64,000 nt of DNA from CAYPHY01 sp964410625. GTDB taxonomy: Bacteria > Chloroflexota > Anaerolineae > Promineifilales > Promineifilaceae. The stretch is from contig CAYPHY010000017.1 of NCBI GenBank assembly GCA_964410625.1, positions 22,290-86,289 of the forward strand, given 5' to 3'. A program made the position numbers and the translations under genes. Every line of letters begins with the position of its first letter. Position 1 is the first letter of the stretch. The notes beneath the pieces were generated by a model. It was given only the letters and a program-made list of their open reading frames with translations, was not told the origin of the DNA and did no database searches. Shown one piece after another: positions 18,160 to 26,080 of this stretch.

Positions 18160-19503
18160 ATGCGACAACGAGAGATCTTTTGGTTTTGGTTGCCTCTGTT
18201 TGCCAGCTGGTTGCTGATGACGGCCGAGGGGCCGATCATCAGTGCCGCAATCAACCGGCTGCCGGATGAGGTGATTATGCTGGCGGCAATGGGTATTGTC
18301 ACCAGTCTATCCGTGACGATTGAAAGTCCAATCATTAATTTGCTGGCGACCTCGACGGCCAACGTCAAGGACCGCGCCTCTTATTTGTTGGTGCGCCGCT
18401 TTACGATTCATTGGGCGGCGGCGTTGACGGTTGTAGCGGCATTGGTGGCCTATACGCCGTTGTTTGATCTGATTGTCGTTCGCGGCCTGGAAGCACCGCC
18501 GGAGATCGCCCGCTGGGTGCGGCCGGGGATGCAGATTATGGTCTTTTGGACGGCAGCCATCGCCTGGCGACGCTTTTTGCAGGGGATCATGATCCGCTTT
18601 GATGCGACGCGCAAGGTGGCCTGGGGAACGGCCGTGCGCCTGGTTGCTTCCGGCGGGGCGGTGGTGGTGTTGGCTTTTGCCAGCGATTGGCCGGGGGTGA
18701 TCATCGGCTCGATTGCCCTGATGGCCGGGGTGGTGGCCGAGGCGGCTTATGCGACGGTGGCGGTGCGGCCCATTCTGCACAATGAGTTGGCTGATCGTCC
18801 CGGTTCGACAGCGGCCGGAGCAGACGACTCACTCACTTATCGCGAACTGACGCTCTTTCATCTGCCGCTGGCAGCGACCAGCCTGCTAATCTTGCTGGCG
18901 CAACCGCTGGTCACGTTCAGCCTGGCGCGATTGGACAACCCGACCCTTTCACTGGCAGCGTGGCCAGTGGTCTTTCAAATCATGTTGCTCTCCCGCGCCG
19001 CAGCGATGGCCTTGCCAGAGGCGGTTATTGCCTTAAGCAGCCGCACCGATTGTTTTGTGGCCTTGCGCCGCTTTAGTTTTTACCTCACCGGTGGGATCAC
19101 GTTGCTAACGGCCGTCTTTCTCTTTTCGCCGCTGGCGGGATGGTACATCTTCGACGTACAGGACATGACGCCGGATGTGGGGGCGTTGGCGATGTCCAGC
19201 CTGGGACTGTTCCTCTTCTTCCCGGCGCTGGCGACGCTCACCTCCTGGTTGCGCGGTTTGCTGATCAATGGCCGTGCCACAAAGACGATCAACGTCGGTA
19301 TGGCGATCAATCTGGCGACGACGGCGGCCGTCCTGTTGCTGGGCATGCAGCAACGTTGGCCGGGGCTGCAAACGGCGGCGATTGCGCTCAATCTGGCTTC
19401 AGCGGCCGAAATCCTCTATCTCGCCTGGGGCGCGCAGCGTATCTTACCGGTGCATCTACCGCTTTGGGGATTCACGAAAGGTAAAGTTAAAGTCCCTGTA
19501 TAA
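18160..19503 (+). CDS. Multi-helix transporter, MATE/MOP or ANKH-like
   Basis: This 447-residue integral membrane protein has about 12 predicted helices. The N terminus (REIFWFWLPLFASWLLMTAEGPIISAAINRL) and the internal two-fold layout, with a hydrophilic loop near 210-225 (DRPGSTAAGADDSL), match MOP-superfamily exporters. The segment AEGPIISAAINRLPDEVIMLAAMG resembles ANKH (progressive ankylosis-like) proteins more than drug MATE pumps. The substrate is unknown. The gene is divergent from the epimerase and followed by a repeat hairpin and an MBL hydrolase gene. Confidence 0.8.
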   Translation: MRQREIFWFWLPLFASWLLMTAEGPIISAAINRLPDEVIMLAAMGIVTSLSVTIESPIINLLATSTANVKDRASYLLVRRFTIHWAAALTVVAALVAYTPLFDLIVVRGLEAPPEIARWVRPGMQIMVFWTAAIAWRRFLQGIMIRFDATRKVAWGTAVRLVASGGAVVVLAFASDWPGVIIGSIALMAGVVAEAAYATVAVRPILHNELADRPGSTAAGADDSLTYRELTLFHLPLAATSLLILLAQPLVTFSLARLDNPTLSLAAWPVVFQIMLLSRAAAMALPEAVIALSSRTDCFVALRRFSFYLTGGITLLTAVFLFSPLAGWYIFDVQDMTPDVGALAMSSLGLFLFFPALATLTSWLRGLLINGRATKTINVGMAINLATTAAVLLLGMQQRWPGLQTAAIALNLASAAEILYLAWGAQRILPVHLPLWGFTKGKVKVPV

Positions 19504-19508
19504 AAACG

Positions 19509-19582
19509 AAAGGGTGCAGAGAGACAGAGACGGAGAGACAGATTATAAATTCCTCTGCGGCTATGCGTCTTTGCGTTAAAAA
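19509..19582. repeat. Intergenic word-repeat hairpin (GCAGAGAGACAGAG family)
   Basis: Arm AAAGGGTGCAGAGAGACAGAGACGGAGAG is mirrored loosely by CCTCTGCGGCTATGCGTCTTTGCGTT. It is related to the hairpins at 57540-57612 and 58884-58958. Confidence 0.7.
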
Positions 19583-19599
19583 TTCATACCTAAAAATCA

Positions 19600-20235
19600 A
19601 TGATCCAAATTTTACAACTCCCTCTTGGCCCCTTACAGACGAATTGTTATCTATTTGCTTGCACAGACACGAAGCAAGCGGCCGTTGTTGACCCCGCCTG
19701 GGATGGACGAGCGATTGCTGCGGCGGCCGCAGAACAAGGCTGGACAATCACCCATATCCTGCTCACTCATGCCCATTTTGACCATGTGGGCGGGCTGGCG
19801 GAGTTGAAGGAGCTGACGGGTGCTCCGATCTACGCCCATCCCGATGTGGAGCCAATGCTCCAGCAGGCCGACCGGGCGGCGGCTATCTGGCAGATCACGC
19901 TCGACCCGCCGCCGACGGCCGACCAATGGCTCACAGCAGGCCAAACGATTAAGGTTGGGAAGTTGTCGCTGGAGGTGTTATATACACCGGGCCATGCGCC
20001 AGGGCATGTTTGTTTCTATATTGCTGAACACAACGTCATCTTTGATGGGGATGTGTTGTTCCAGGGGAGTATCGGCCGTACCGACCTGCCGGGGGGCGAT
20101 TATGATACGCTGTTGCAAAGCATCCGCGAGAAGCTGCTGGTCTTGCCGGATGAGACGGTGGTGCTATCAGGGCATGGGGCGGCGACGACGATCGGCCGTG
20201 AGCGGCAGTCGAATCCATTCCTAACACAAGGGTAA
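19600..20235 (+). CDS. MBL-fold metallo-hydrolase (glyoxalase II-like)
   Basis: This 211-residue metallo-beta-lactamase-fold enzyme shows the metal-binding motif LTHAHFDHVGG, a second His in YTPGHAPGHV, the bridging Asp in FDGDVLF, and the last His in LSGHGAAT. The arrangement and the start (LPLGPLQTNCYLFAC) fit the hydroxyacylglutathione-hydrolase-like subgroup (COG0491). The substrate is not defined by the sequence. It lies between a transporter gene and a LysM gene with no operon link. Confidence 0.93.
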   Translation: MIQILQLPLGPLQTNCYLFACTDTKQAAVVDPAWDGRAIAAAAAEQGWTITHILLTHAHFDHVGGLAELKELTGAPIYAHPDVEPMLQQADRAAAIWQITLDPPPTADQWLTAGQTIKVGKLSLEVLYTPGHAPGHVCFYIAEHNVIFDGDVLFQGSIGRTDLPGGDYDTLLQSIREKLLVLPDETVVLSGHGAATTIGRERQSNPFLTQG

Positions 20236-20314
20236 AGTTAGTTATTCCTTGCTGGAACAGGTCATGCAAACTTCTTGCAAGTAGTACCGAGCATTTATAT
20301 AGCTCAAGTCCAGG

Positions 20315-21733
20315 TTATTGCTGCTGATCCCCTGCTGGTGTGGGGGTCATGGTGGCGGTGGGGGCAGGGGTTGGCGTGGGGATGGCGCCAATCCAGGTGA
20401 ACTGTTCGTCGCTGCTTGCACGGCCGCCGACCGTGTAAATCAACCCGCCATCAGAACGGCGCCCGGTTTCCTGGACGATGCTCACCCGCCAGCGCATTTG
20501 GTGGGGTTCGGCCACGTCCGGCCGCCACTCCTCCGGCAGGCGGAAGGAGGTGTCGCGGGTGAAGCCGCGATAGGGTAGGCTGTCGGGGATGGTTTCGTCT
20601 GCCAGTTCGACCATGTACCATTCGTTTTCGGCGAGGTCTTTGACGGCCGTCCACTGCAATAGGATCGGCTCTGATGCTAGATCGAGCAATGCCCCTCGCG
20701 CCGGATAGAGCAGGGAGGGGCCATCGGGCAGTGAAGTGGGCAAGGGGGTGGGCGATGGGCCGGGGGTGGGAGGCAACTGGTCGGTGAAAACGATTTTAGG
20801 GATGCAGAGGGTGTCGCCAGGTTGTAGGAGTTGGATGGAGTCGGCCGTGTGGCGATTGACACGAATGACGGCTTCCAGCGGGACTCCTCGCGCAACGGAC
20901 AGGGCATAGGCGGAGTCGCCAGACTGGATTTGGACGATCTCGCAGTTTTCGGCGTCGGCCAATACGGTCGCACCGTTGACATCAATCAGAATGGACTCCA
21001 GCGGCGGCGTGGCGGTCGGCCAGGGGATTTCCAGGGATTGCCCGGCCTGGATGGGGGTGTCTATGGTGAAGCCGTTGGCGGCGGCGATGCTGTCGGCCGA
21101 GATGCGATAGATCAGCGACAGTCCAAAGAGGGTATCGTTGGCGCTGACGGTGTGGAAGCGTGGCGGCTGGGGTGTGTCAGTTGGCGCGGGCGTTGGGGTG
21201 ATGGTTGGTGTGTCGGAAGGAGGCGGCGTGTCGGTAGGCAAGGGGGTCCAGGTCGGTGTATAGGTTGGGGTTGGTGGGATGGGCGTTGTGGTCGGAATAA
21301 GCGCAGCCATCACCACCGCCCCCTGGTCGCGGAACCAGTTCCAGCCGAAGAAGAAGAGCAGCACGGTGGCGGCGGCTGTGATCCAGAAGAGGAAGTTGGA
21401 GCGTCGCTCCTTCATCACCGAGACAACCACTTCGGGGATAGGCTCGGATACTTCGGGTGTAAGGGGAACGGGGGCCAGGTCGGAAGGGGCGGCCGTTTGG
21501 TGGCGTGGTTGGTGTGGTCGTGGCGGCCGTTTGAACGAGAAACGCCGTTTCGGCTTATCATCCGCCAACGGTAAGATAAAGCCACACATCACACATTGCG
21601 GCGCACCAGCCGGAACGATGCTGTCGCACTTGGGACAGCGCAGCGGCGCTTCAGTCTGATTCTCCTCTTCCACGGGGGCGGACTCCTCCGAGGGTATGGG
21701 TTCGGGTGTGGAGTCTTCAAAATCGTTCATCAT
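20315..21733 (-). CDS. Zinc-ribbon, membrane-anchored LysM protein
   Basis: This 472-residue protein starts with an acidic cytoplasmic tail containing a zinc ribbon (CPKCDSIVPAGAPQCVMCG, two CxxC). A basic stretch and one membrane helix (about 115-135, FLFWITAAATVLLFFFGW) follow, then a long Thr/Pro linker. Two LysM-like domains (HTVSANDTLFGLSLIYRIS and VQIQSGDSAYALSVARGVP) end in GQSLEIP and GDTLCIP. A C-terminal beta domain (ILLQWTAVKDLAENEWYMVEL) and a Thr/Pro tail complete it. It probably binds cell-wall glycan outside while the ribbon stays in the cytoplasm. Its function is unknown. Confidence 0.85.
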   Translation of the reverse strand: MMNDFEDSTPEPIPSEESAPVEEENQTEAPLRCPKCDSIVPAGAPQCVMCGFILPLADDKPKRRFSFKRPPRPHQPRHQTAAPSDLAPVPLTPEVSEPIPEVVVSVMKERRSNFLFWITAAATVLLFFFGWNWFRDQGAVVMAALIPTTTPIPPTPTYTPTWTPLPTDTPPPSDTPTITPTPAPTDTPQPPRFHTVSANDTLFGLSLIYRISADSIAAANGFTIDTPIQAGQSLEIPWPTATPPLESILIDVNGATVLADAENCEIVQIQSGDSAYALSVARGVPLEAVIRVNRHTADSIQLLQPGDTLCIPKIVFTDQLPPTPGPSPTPLPTSLPDGPSLLYPARGALLDLASEPILLQWTAVKDLAENEWYMVELADETIPDSLPYRGFTRDTSFRLPEEWRPDVAEPHQMRWRVSIVQETGRRSDGGLIYTVGGRASSDEQFTWIGAIPTPTPAPTATMTPTPAGDQQQ

Positions 21734-21833
21734 AAGCGTATCAAACGTCGCATTATAGCGACGCTTCGCCTATCACCCAAGTGGTATCAATAGTTTCTCA
21801 TAAACGGTGGGGAAAATGAGGCAAATAAAAGTG

Positions 21834-21907
21834 TACGCCTGGAGGGGCTCGAACCCCCAACCTTCGGTTTCGAAGACCGACACTCTGTCCAATTGAGCTA
21901 CAGGCGC
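21834..21907 (-). tRNA. tRNA-Arg (UCG)
   Basis: The reverse strand folds as a full cloverleaf. The acceptor is GCGCCTG with CAGGCGT and discriminator A. The anticodon stem TCGGT/ACCGA holds loop CTTCGAA with anticodon TCG, and the T arm is GGGGG-TTCGAGC-CCCTC-like. CCA is not encoded. It reads CGA. Confidence 0.95.
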
Positions 21908-21911
21908 TTAA

Positions 21912-21985
21912 GAAAAGGATAAAGGATGAGGGTTGAAGGATGAAATTCTGCTTTTTTACATCATCCTTCAGCCCTCATCCTTCAA
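21912..21985. repeat. Intergenic word-repeat hairpin (GGATGAAGGAT family)
   Basis: AAGGATAAAGGATGAGGGTTGAAGGATGA is mirrored by TCATCCTTCAGCCCTCATCCTTCA. It separates two tRNA genes transcribed in the same direction. The family recurs at 63346-63420, and single-arm copies lie at 5146-5170. Confidence 0.85.
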
Positions 21986-21989
21986 GAGG

Positions 21990-22063
21990 GGCGAGTGGTG
22001 GGATTTGAACCCACGATCTTCTGGGCCACAACCAGACGTGTTAACCCCTACACCACACCCGCC
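21990..22063 (-). tRNA. tRNA-His (GUG)
   Basis: The cloverleaf on the reverse strand has an eight-pair acceptor (GGCGGGTG/CACTCGCC), consistent with an encoded extra G at position -1 as expected for tRNA-His. The anticodon stem TCTGG/CCAGA encloses TTGTGGC with anticodon GTG, and the T arm is GTGGGTTCAAATCCCAC. CCA is not encoded. Confidence 0.95.
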
Positions 22064-22097
22064 ATAAAACGGCCGATTCCGCAAAACCGACCTATGA

Positions 22098-22126
22098 ATA
22101 TTAGCATAGAAGCGGCCGTTGGGCAA
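22098..22126 (-). promoter_or_regulatory. Promoter for tRNA-His (and tRNA-Arg)
   Basis: On the reverse strand TTGCCC (22126-22121) and TAATAT (22103-22098) are separated by 17 bp. The -10 box lies about 35 nt before the tRNA 5' end. Confidence 0.6.
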
Positions 22127-22182
22127 CTTCCGTTGGGCGATCTTATTGTGCCAATCATAGGTGAACAGCGCGGTAGGGGCTT

Positions 22183-22199
22183 GCGGGTTGGCAACCCGC
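22183..22199. repeat. Short palindrome with TTGGCAA centre
   Basis: GCGGGTT-GGC-AACCCGC. Related units with the same centre and changed but still complementary arms are at 5012-5032 and 50814-50826. Confidence 0.65.
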
Positions 22200-22209
22200 G
22201 CTACTAGAT

Positions 22210-22239
22210 TTGCCAAATGGCGCTACAGGACGTTACAAT
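22210..22239 (+). promoter_or_regulatory. Promoter of the DUF2779 nuclease gene
   Basis: TTGCCA (22210-22215) and TACAAT (22234-22239) are separated by 18 bp. Transcription would start near 22246, at the left edge of an inverted repeat. Confidence 0.55.
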
Positions 22240-22245
22240 CTCCCT

Positions 22246-22267
22246 ATCTGATGGTTTCAGATCAGAT
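22246..22267. promoter_or_regulatory. Operator-like inverted repeat over the DUF2779 start site
   Basis: ATCTGAT (22246-22252) and ATCAGAT (22261-22267) flank an 8-nt spacer. The repeat begins at the predicted transcription start and ends just before the Shine-Dalgarno GGGGAG, 13 nt ahead of the ATG. It could bind a dimeric repressor or act as an RNA hairpin, which is inference. Confidence 0.45.
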
Positions 22268-22280
22268 GGGGAGTACATGA

Positions 22281-24176
22281 ATGTCACAAGGTTCATATCT
22301 AACAAAGTCAGATTTTAAGGTTGCCCGATCCTGCCCGACCAAGCTGTATTATCGCAAGCTTGGCTATTCCACCACTAAAGACGAAAACCCCTATTTTGAG
22401 TTGCTGGCCGATGGCGGGTATATGATTGAAGTCATCGCCCAATTGTTGTTTCCTGATGGACGGCCGCTGGGGTATGCTCAATCGGATGAGGAAGCGTTCC
22501 GCGAGACGCTGGCCGCGCTCCAGGCCGAGCGGGTGACGCTGTTTGAAGCGACGTTTATCAGCAACCACAAGCTGGCGCGAATTGATATTTTGGTGCGCGA
22601 CGGCCGCCGCTTTGATCTGATCGAAATCAAGGCTAAGGCGTTTAGCGAGCGAAGGAACCGCGAACGGCTGGCCGAAGGCAAGCCAAACCTCTTTCATTCA
22701 ACACGTAGGGGGCATGGGATCATGCCAGCGTGGCGGCCGTATCTGGAGGATGTCACTTTCCAGGTGGCGGTGTTGCAGGAGCTTTATCCACAAGCGGAGA
22801 TTGTGCCGTACTTATGTATGCCTGATGCAGATAAATCAACCAGCATTGATGGGTTACATCGTTGCTTTTCGCTGCGCCGTGTCGAGCGGCCGGGGATGCT
22901 GACGGAAATCGAGGTGGAATTTACGGGGGATGCGGAGGCGTTGCGTCGAGATCATTTCCTGGCGTTTGTCAATGTGCAGGAGGAAGTAGATGCGCTGCTG
23001 CCACTGGTCAGGGAGCAGACCTCATACTTTGTTGGCAGTCTGAAGCCGACGTTGCAGAAATTGGAGAAGCCGCTGTCGCTGCATTGCCGTGATTGTGAAT
23101 TTCGACTGGGCGACGGCACGCAGCAGGATGGTTTTAGCGAATGCTGGGGTGAGATGGCGCAAGTGCGGCCGAACCTCTTTGATCTCTATCAGGTAGGGGT
23201 GTTGGGGCCGCGCAATGACAAGCTGGCGAACCGGTTGATCCAGCAAGGGCGTTTTAGCCTCTTTGATGTGCAAACGGAGGATTTGGTCAGACGGGATGGG
23301 AGCGTGGGCGTTTATAACCAGCGACAACGTATCCAGTTAGACCACACGCGACGCAATGTGGAATGGATTAGCGAGGAGCTAGGGGAGTTGATCCGCTCTT
23401 TCCGTTATCCGTTGCACTTCATTGATTTTGAAACCTCGACCCTGGCTGTTCCTTACCACGCGGTGATGTGTCCTTATGAAACGGTGGCATTTCAGTGGAG
23501 TTGCCACACGCTGCACGCGCCGGACGCGGAGCCGGTACATAGTGAGTGGATCAATGTTGAAGATAGCTTCCCTAACTTCGCCTTTGCCGATTCGTTGCGC
23601 CACTGCATTGGCGACGGGGGAACGGTGTTTATGTGGGCGACGCATGAGAACAGCACATTACGCACCATTCTGGAACAGTTGGCCGCCCAGAAGATAGAAA
23701 GGCCGGAACTGAGAGAGTGGCTACATGCCATTGTCCGCCAAACGGCGAATGGGGAGGGCAGCGACGGCCGTCTGGTAGATATGAACGCGCTGACGTTGGC
23801 TCACTATTTCCACCCACGTATGGGCGGCCGTACTTCGATCAAGGTGGTCAGTGATGCGATCTGGCAAACGGACGCGACTATTCGCGCACGGTTGCCGCAG
23901 TATGTGCGAGAGGAGGACGGCCGTTTGCTCAGCCCTTACAAGACCTTGCCGCCAATTGAGATTGACGGGCAGCCGATGGCAGTTGCCGAGGGAACAGGGG
24001 CGATCCGCGCTTACCAGGCGATGATGTATGGCCTGGAGCGGGATGACGAGGAGACCAAAAGGAAATGGCAGCAGTTGCTGCTGCAATATTGCAAGCTGGA
24101 TACATTGGCGATGGTGATGGTCTGGTGGCGGTGGTGTGGGTTAACAGGATTAACTGGGTTAACACAGAAGAATTAG
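22281..24176 (+). CDS. DUF2779 protein: Cas4-like PD-(D/E)XK nuclease fused to DnaQ-like exonuclease
   Basis: The product has 631 residues. The N-terminal half looks like a RecB/Cas4-type nuclease, with YLTKSDFKVARSCPTKLYY at the start, active-site residues in ARIDILVRDGRRFDLIEIKAK (Asp about 99, E-x-K about 114-116), and four Cys in the Cas4 pattern (one near 18, three near 268, 271 and 287: HCRDCEF, SECWGE) that could hold an Fe-S cluster. The C-terminal half has DEDD-type exonuclease motifs: FIDFETS (about 381), MWATHENSTL, and YCKLDTLAM (about 604). The protein is likely DNA- or RNA-processing. It has its own promoter and operator-like repeat and lies beside tRNA genes. GGGGAG stands 8 nt before the ATG. 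Confidence 0.85.
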   Translation: MSQGSYLTKSDFKVARSCPTKLYYRKLGYSTTKDENPYFELLADGGYMIEVIAQLLFPDGRPLGYAQSDEEAFRETLAALQAERVTLFEATFISNHKLARIDILVRDGRRFDLIEIKAKAFSERRNRERLAEGKPNLFHSTRRGHGIMPAWRPYLEDVTFQVAVLQELYPQAEIVPYLCMPDADKSTSIDGLHRCFSLRRVERPGMLTEIEVEFTGDAEALRRDHFLAFVNVQEEVDALLPLVREQTSYFVGSLKPTLQKLEKPLSLHCRDCEFRLGDGTQQDGFSECWGEMAQVRPNLFDLYQVGVLGPRNDKLANRLIQQGRFSLFDVQTEDLVRRDGSVGVYNQRQRIQLDHTRRNVEWISEELGELIRSFRYPLHFIDFETSTLAVPYHAVMCPYETVAFQWSCHTLHAPDAEPVHSEWINVEDSFPNFAFADSLRHCIGDGGTVFMWATHENSTLRTILEQLAAQKIERPELREWLHAIVRQTANGEGSDGRLVDMNALTLAHYFHPRMGGRTSIKVVSDAIWQTDATIRARLPQYVREEDGRLLSPYKTLPPIEIDGQPMAVAEGTGAIRAYQAMMYGLERDDEETKRKWQQLLLQYCKLDTLAMVMVWWRWCGLTGLTGLTQKN

Positions 24177-24312
24177 ACCACGGATAGATACGGATCGGAC
24201 GGATTTCACAGATTTTTGATTTGACGGATCGTGAAGATTGAGGATTGAAAAGAGGATTCGGATGAGGGGAATCTGTGTTGATCAGTCAAATCCGTAGCTA
24301 TCCGTGGTCTAA
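24172..24312. repeat. Intergenic word-repeat hairpin (CACGGAT family)
   Basis: TTAGACCACGGATAGATACGGATCGGACGGAT on the left is answered by TCAAATCCGTAGCTATCCGTGGTCTAAT on the right. It sits between the converging DUF2779 and ATPase-nuclease genes and touches both stop codons. Confidence 0.85.
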
Positions 24313-25992
24313 TTATCCCGGTATGTGAAACAATAAGACGGCAAGATGGAGCAGCCGGTTGGGATCGCCGTTGAGATGAAAATGGTAGCTGAGCCAGGAC
24401 TCATCACGCTGGGCAACGTAGGCCAGGTAGTTGGGGTGTTGGGGCGTGACTTGCTGGACAGTCTGCACGACGGTTGAAAAGTCGCGGTTGCGAACAAAGA
24501 TGACGACGGCCGCTTTGGCATCACGCCAGGACAAGTAACTCAACAACTGGTCAATCGTTTCCTGGTAGACCTTAGCCCCCTTCCAGAATTTACATTCGGC
24601 AATAAATACATTTGTCCCTTCATGGCGGATCAGAATATCGGTCTTACCTGCCTTATTGATCGTTTCGCCGGTGGCTGAGCCGCGGAACATTGGCTCTAAC
24701 ATCAGCAAGAAGTGGTCGCGTAAATCTTCCTCCCCTTTTTGGGCATAAGTGGCGGTCAGACGCTCGAACTGCTTACCCATGTTGTGCATCGCTTGCAAAA
24801 TCTCTTCGTACATCTGCTCATGCAGGCTCGGTTCGATGTGACCGCGCGACGGCCGTGTTCGTTGGTTGAGGCTACTTCCCCCGCTGCGGCCGTTGGTCAG
24901 CCCGGCGGTATAGTGGTAGCCGGAGCGATCTGCGCTCTCGCGCACCCATGTATCCAAGAGAATGCCGTTGAGGACCAGCGAACCGTCCTGCTCGATGATG
25001 ACCCCATAGCTCTTCAGGCGGCGTACCATCGCGGTCATCTCCGTAACACTATAGGGGGAGGCATGGTCGAACGATTGCTGGTGGGCAATGCGCCGCAACA
25101 GTTCGCGGGCTACATCGCTAAATTGTCGCCACCATTGGCTGAAGTAGGGAGATAGCTCCTTGACCAATTCGGCCGTCACCGTGTCGGAGTCAGGTAGCCG
25201 GTTGCGACGTTGTTCCTTATACCAATGGGCGGCCGTGGCCTGGAGGAAGAAGGGCAGCGAACCGGCAATGGTGTGAATATAGGCGACATCATCAGCGTCC
25301 AGGGGGTAGCCTGCTCGCTCGGCCGGGTGGTTCACTAGCTCGTGTGCCTCCTCCAATCGTAGCCCAGCCATATAGATCGGAGAGGGGTAGAAGATGTTAT
25401 AAAATGGTGATGTGGGGGGCAGACCTATCGCTGTACCCAGGCTGAACAAGTCCCAATAGGAGGCGGTGATCCAGGCTAATTCATATTCGCGCACGCTGGC
25501 CAGGGCGCGAAGATCGGTCAAGAAATCCTGATCAAAGTCGCCAATACGCAGTTGATCAAATTCATCTAATAAGACAACGACCCGGCGATCTGGAAAATCG
25601 TAGAGTAGCGTTTCACATTCATAGGCGTCAACGACCGATGGGACGGTGATGGGCGCCTGGGAGAGGGAGTGATCAGGATAGTAGAGTTGAGCCGCCAGGT
25701 TGCGATAGAGGCGGCGGTAAAAGTCGGCCGGTGTGCGCGAGGCAGAGACATCTATGTAGGTCATCACGTACCGTTCAGCATCTGGTAGGTAGGCGGCCAT
25801 GATGTCGGGGTCAGAGACAAAGCGGAGAAAGGAGGTTTTTCCGGCACGGCGCAAACCGAGAACGCTCGCCGACTGTACCTGGGTCCCAGCCACGATCTCA
25901 AAAAAGCGGGCTACCTGGCGCACGCGGCCGTAAAAATCATCCGGTTGCCTGATGGCTCCACCTACGATGTAGGGCATAAATCCTTCGCGCAT
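24313..25992 (-). CDS. AAA/STAND-like ATPase fused to PD-(D/E)XK-type nuclease
   Basis: The product has 559 residues. The N-terminal ATPase begins with an IVGGAIRQPDDFYGRVRQVARFF lead, then Walker A GLRRAGKTS (about 45-53), Walker B VVVLLDEFDQL (about 138-148) and a sensor-like ITASYWDLFS. A winged-helix-like part follows (DVARELLRRIAHQQ; MVRRLKSYGVIIEQDGSLVLNG). The last about 120 residues form a restriction-like nuclease domain: KAGKTDILIRHEG (Asp about 450), VFIAECKFWKG (E-x-K about 464-466), then QETIDQLLSYLSW. The upstream gene (26081-30307) encodes a second ATPase in the same direction, 88 nt away. ATG 25977, with GAAGG just before it, is an alternative start. I infer a role in a nucleic-acid-targeting conflict system. 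Confidence 0.85.
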   Translation of the reverse strand: MREGFMPYIVGGAIRQPDDFYGRVRQVARFFEIVAGTQVQSASVLGLRRAGKTSFLRFVSDPDIMAAYLPDAERYVMTYIDVSASRTPADFYRRLYRNLAAQLYYPDHSLSQAPITVPSVVDAYECETLLYDFPDRRVVVLLDEFDQLRIGDFDQDFLTDLRALASVREYELAWITASYWDLFSLGTAIGLPPTSPFYNIFYPSPIYMAGLRLEEAHELVNHPAERAGYPLDADDVAYIHTIAGSLPFFLQATAAHWYKEQRRNRLPDSDTVTAELVKELSPYFSQWWRQFSDVARELLRRIAHQQSFDHASPYSVTEMTAMVRRLKSYGVIIEQDGSLVLNGILLDTWVRESADRSGYHYTAGLTNGRSGGSSLNQRTRPSRGHIEPSLHEQMYEEILQAMHNMGKQFERLTATYAQKGEEDLRDHFLLMLEPMFRGSATGETINKAGKTDILIRHEGTNVFIAECKFWKGAKVYQETIDQLLSYLSWRDAKAAVVIFVRNRDFSTVVQTVQQVTPQHPNYLAYVAQRDESWLSYHFHLNGDPNRLLHLAVLLFHIPG

Positions 25993-25999
25993 AATGTTT

Positions 26000-26080
26000 C
26001 ACAGTGGCGAGTGATGAGTGACGAGTGGCGAGTATAGCGCTTTCTTTGCTCGTCACTCGCCACTTACCATTCGTCACTCG
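26000..26080. repeat. Intergenic word-repeat hairpin (GTGACGAGTGGCGAGT family)
   Basis: Left CAGTGGCGAGTGATGAGTGACGAGTGGCGAGT and right CTCGTCACTCGCCACTTACCATTCGTCACTCGTC form an inverted pair filling the gap between the two ATPase genes. The same words occur in frame inside valS (48458-48505). Confidence 0.85.

Noticed and set aside
21834..22063. tRNA pair as a proven phage or island attachment site
   Set aside because: No tRNA-derived direct repeat and no integrase were found within the window, so only proximity can be stated.
22281..24176. DUF2779 gene as a CRISPR-associated cas4
   Set aside because: The protein is far longer than Cas4, contains a second exonuclease module, and no other cas gene or array is present.
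24172..24312. Repeated words suggesting a CRISPR array
   Set aside because: The words are degenerate, arranged as two inverted arms, and lack unique spacers of constant length. No cas genes lie nearby (the Cas4-like region belongs to DUF2779).
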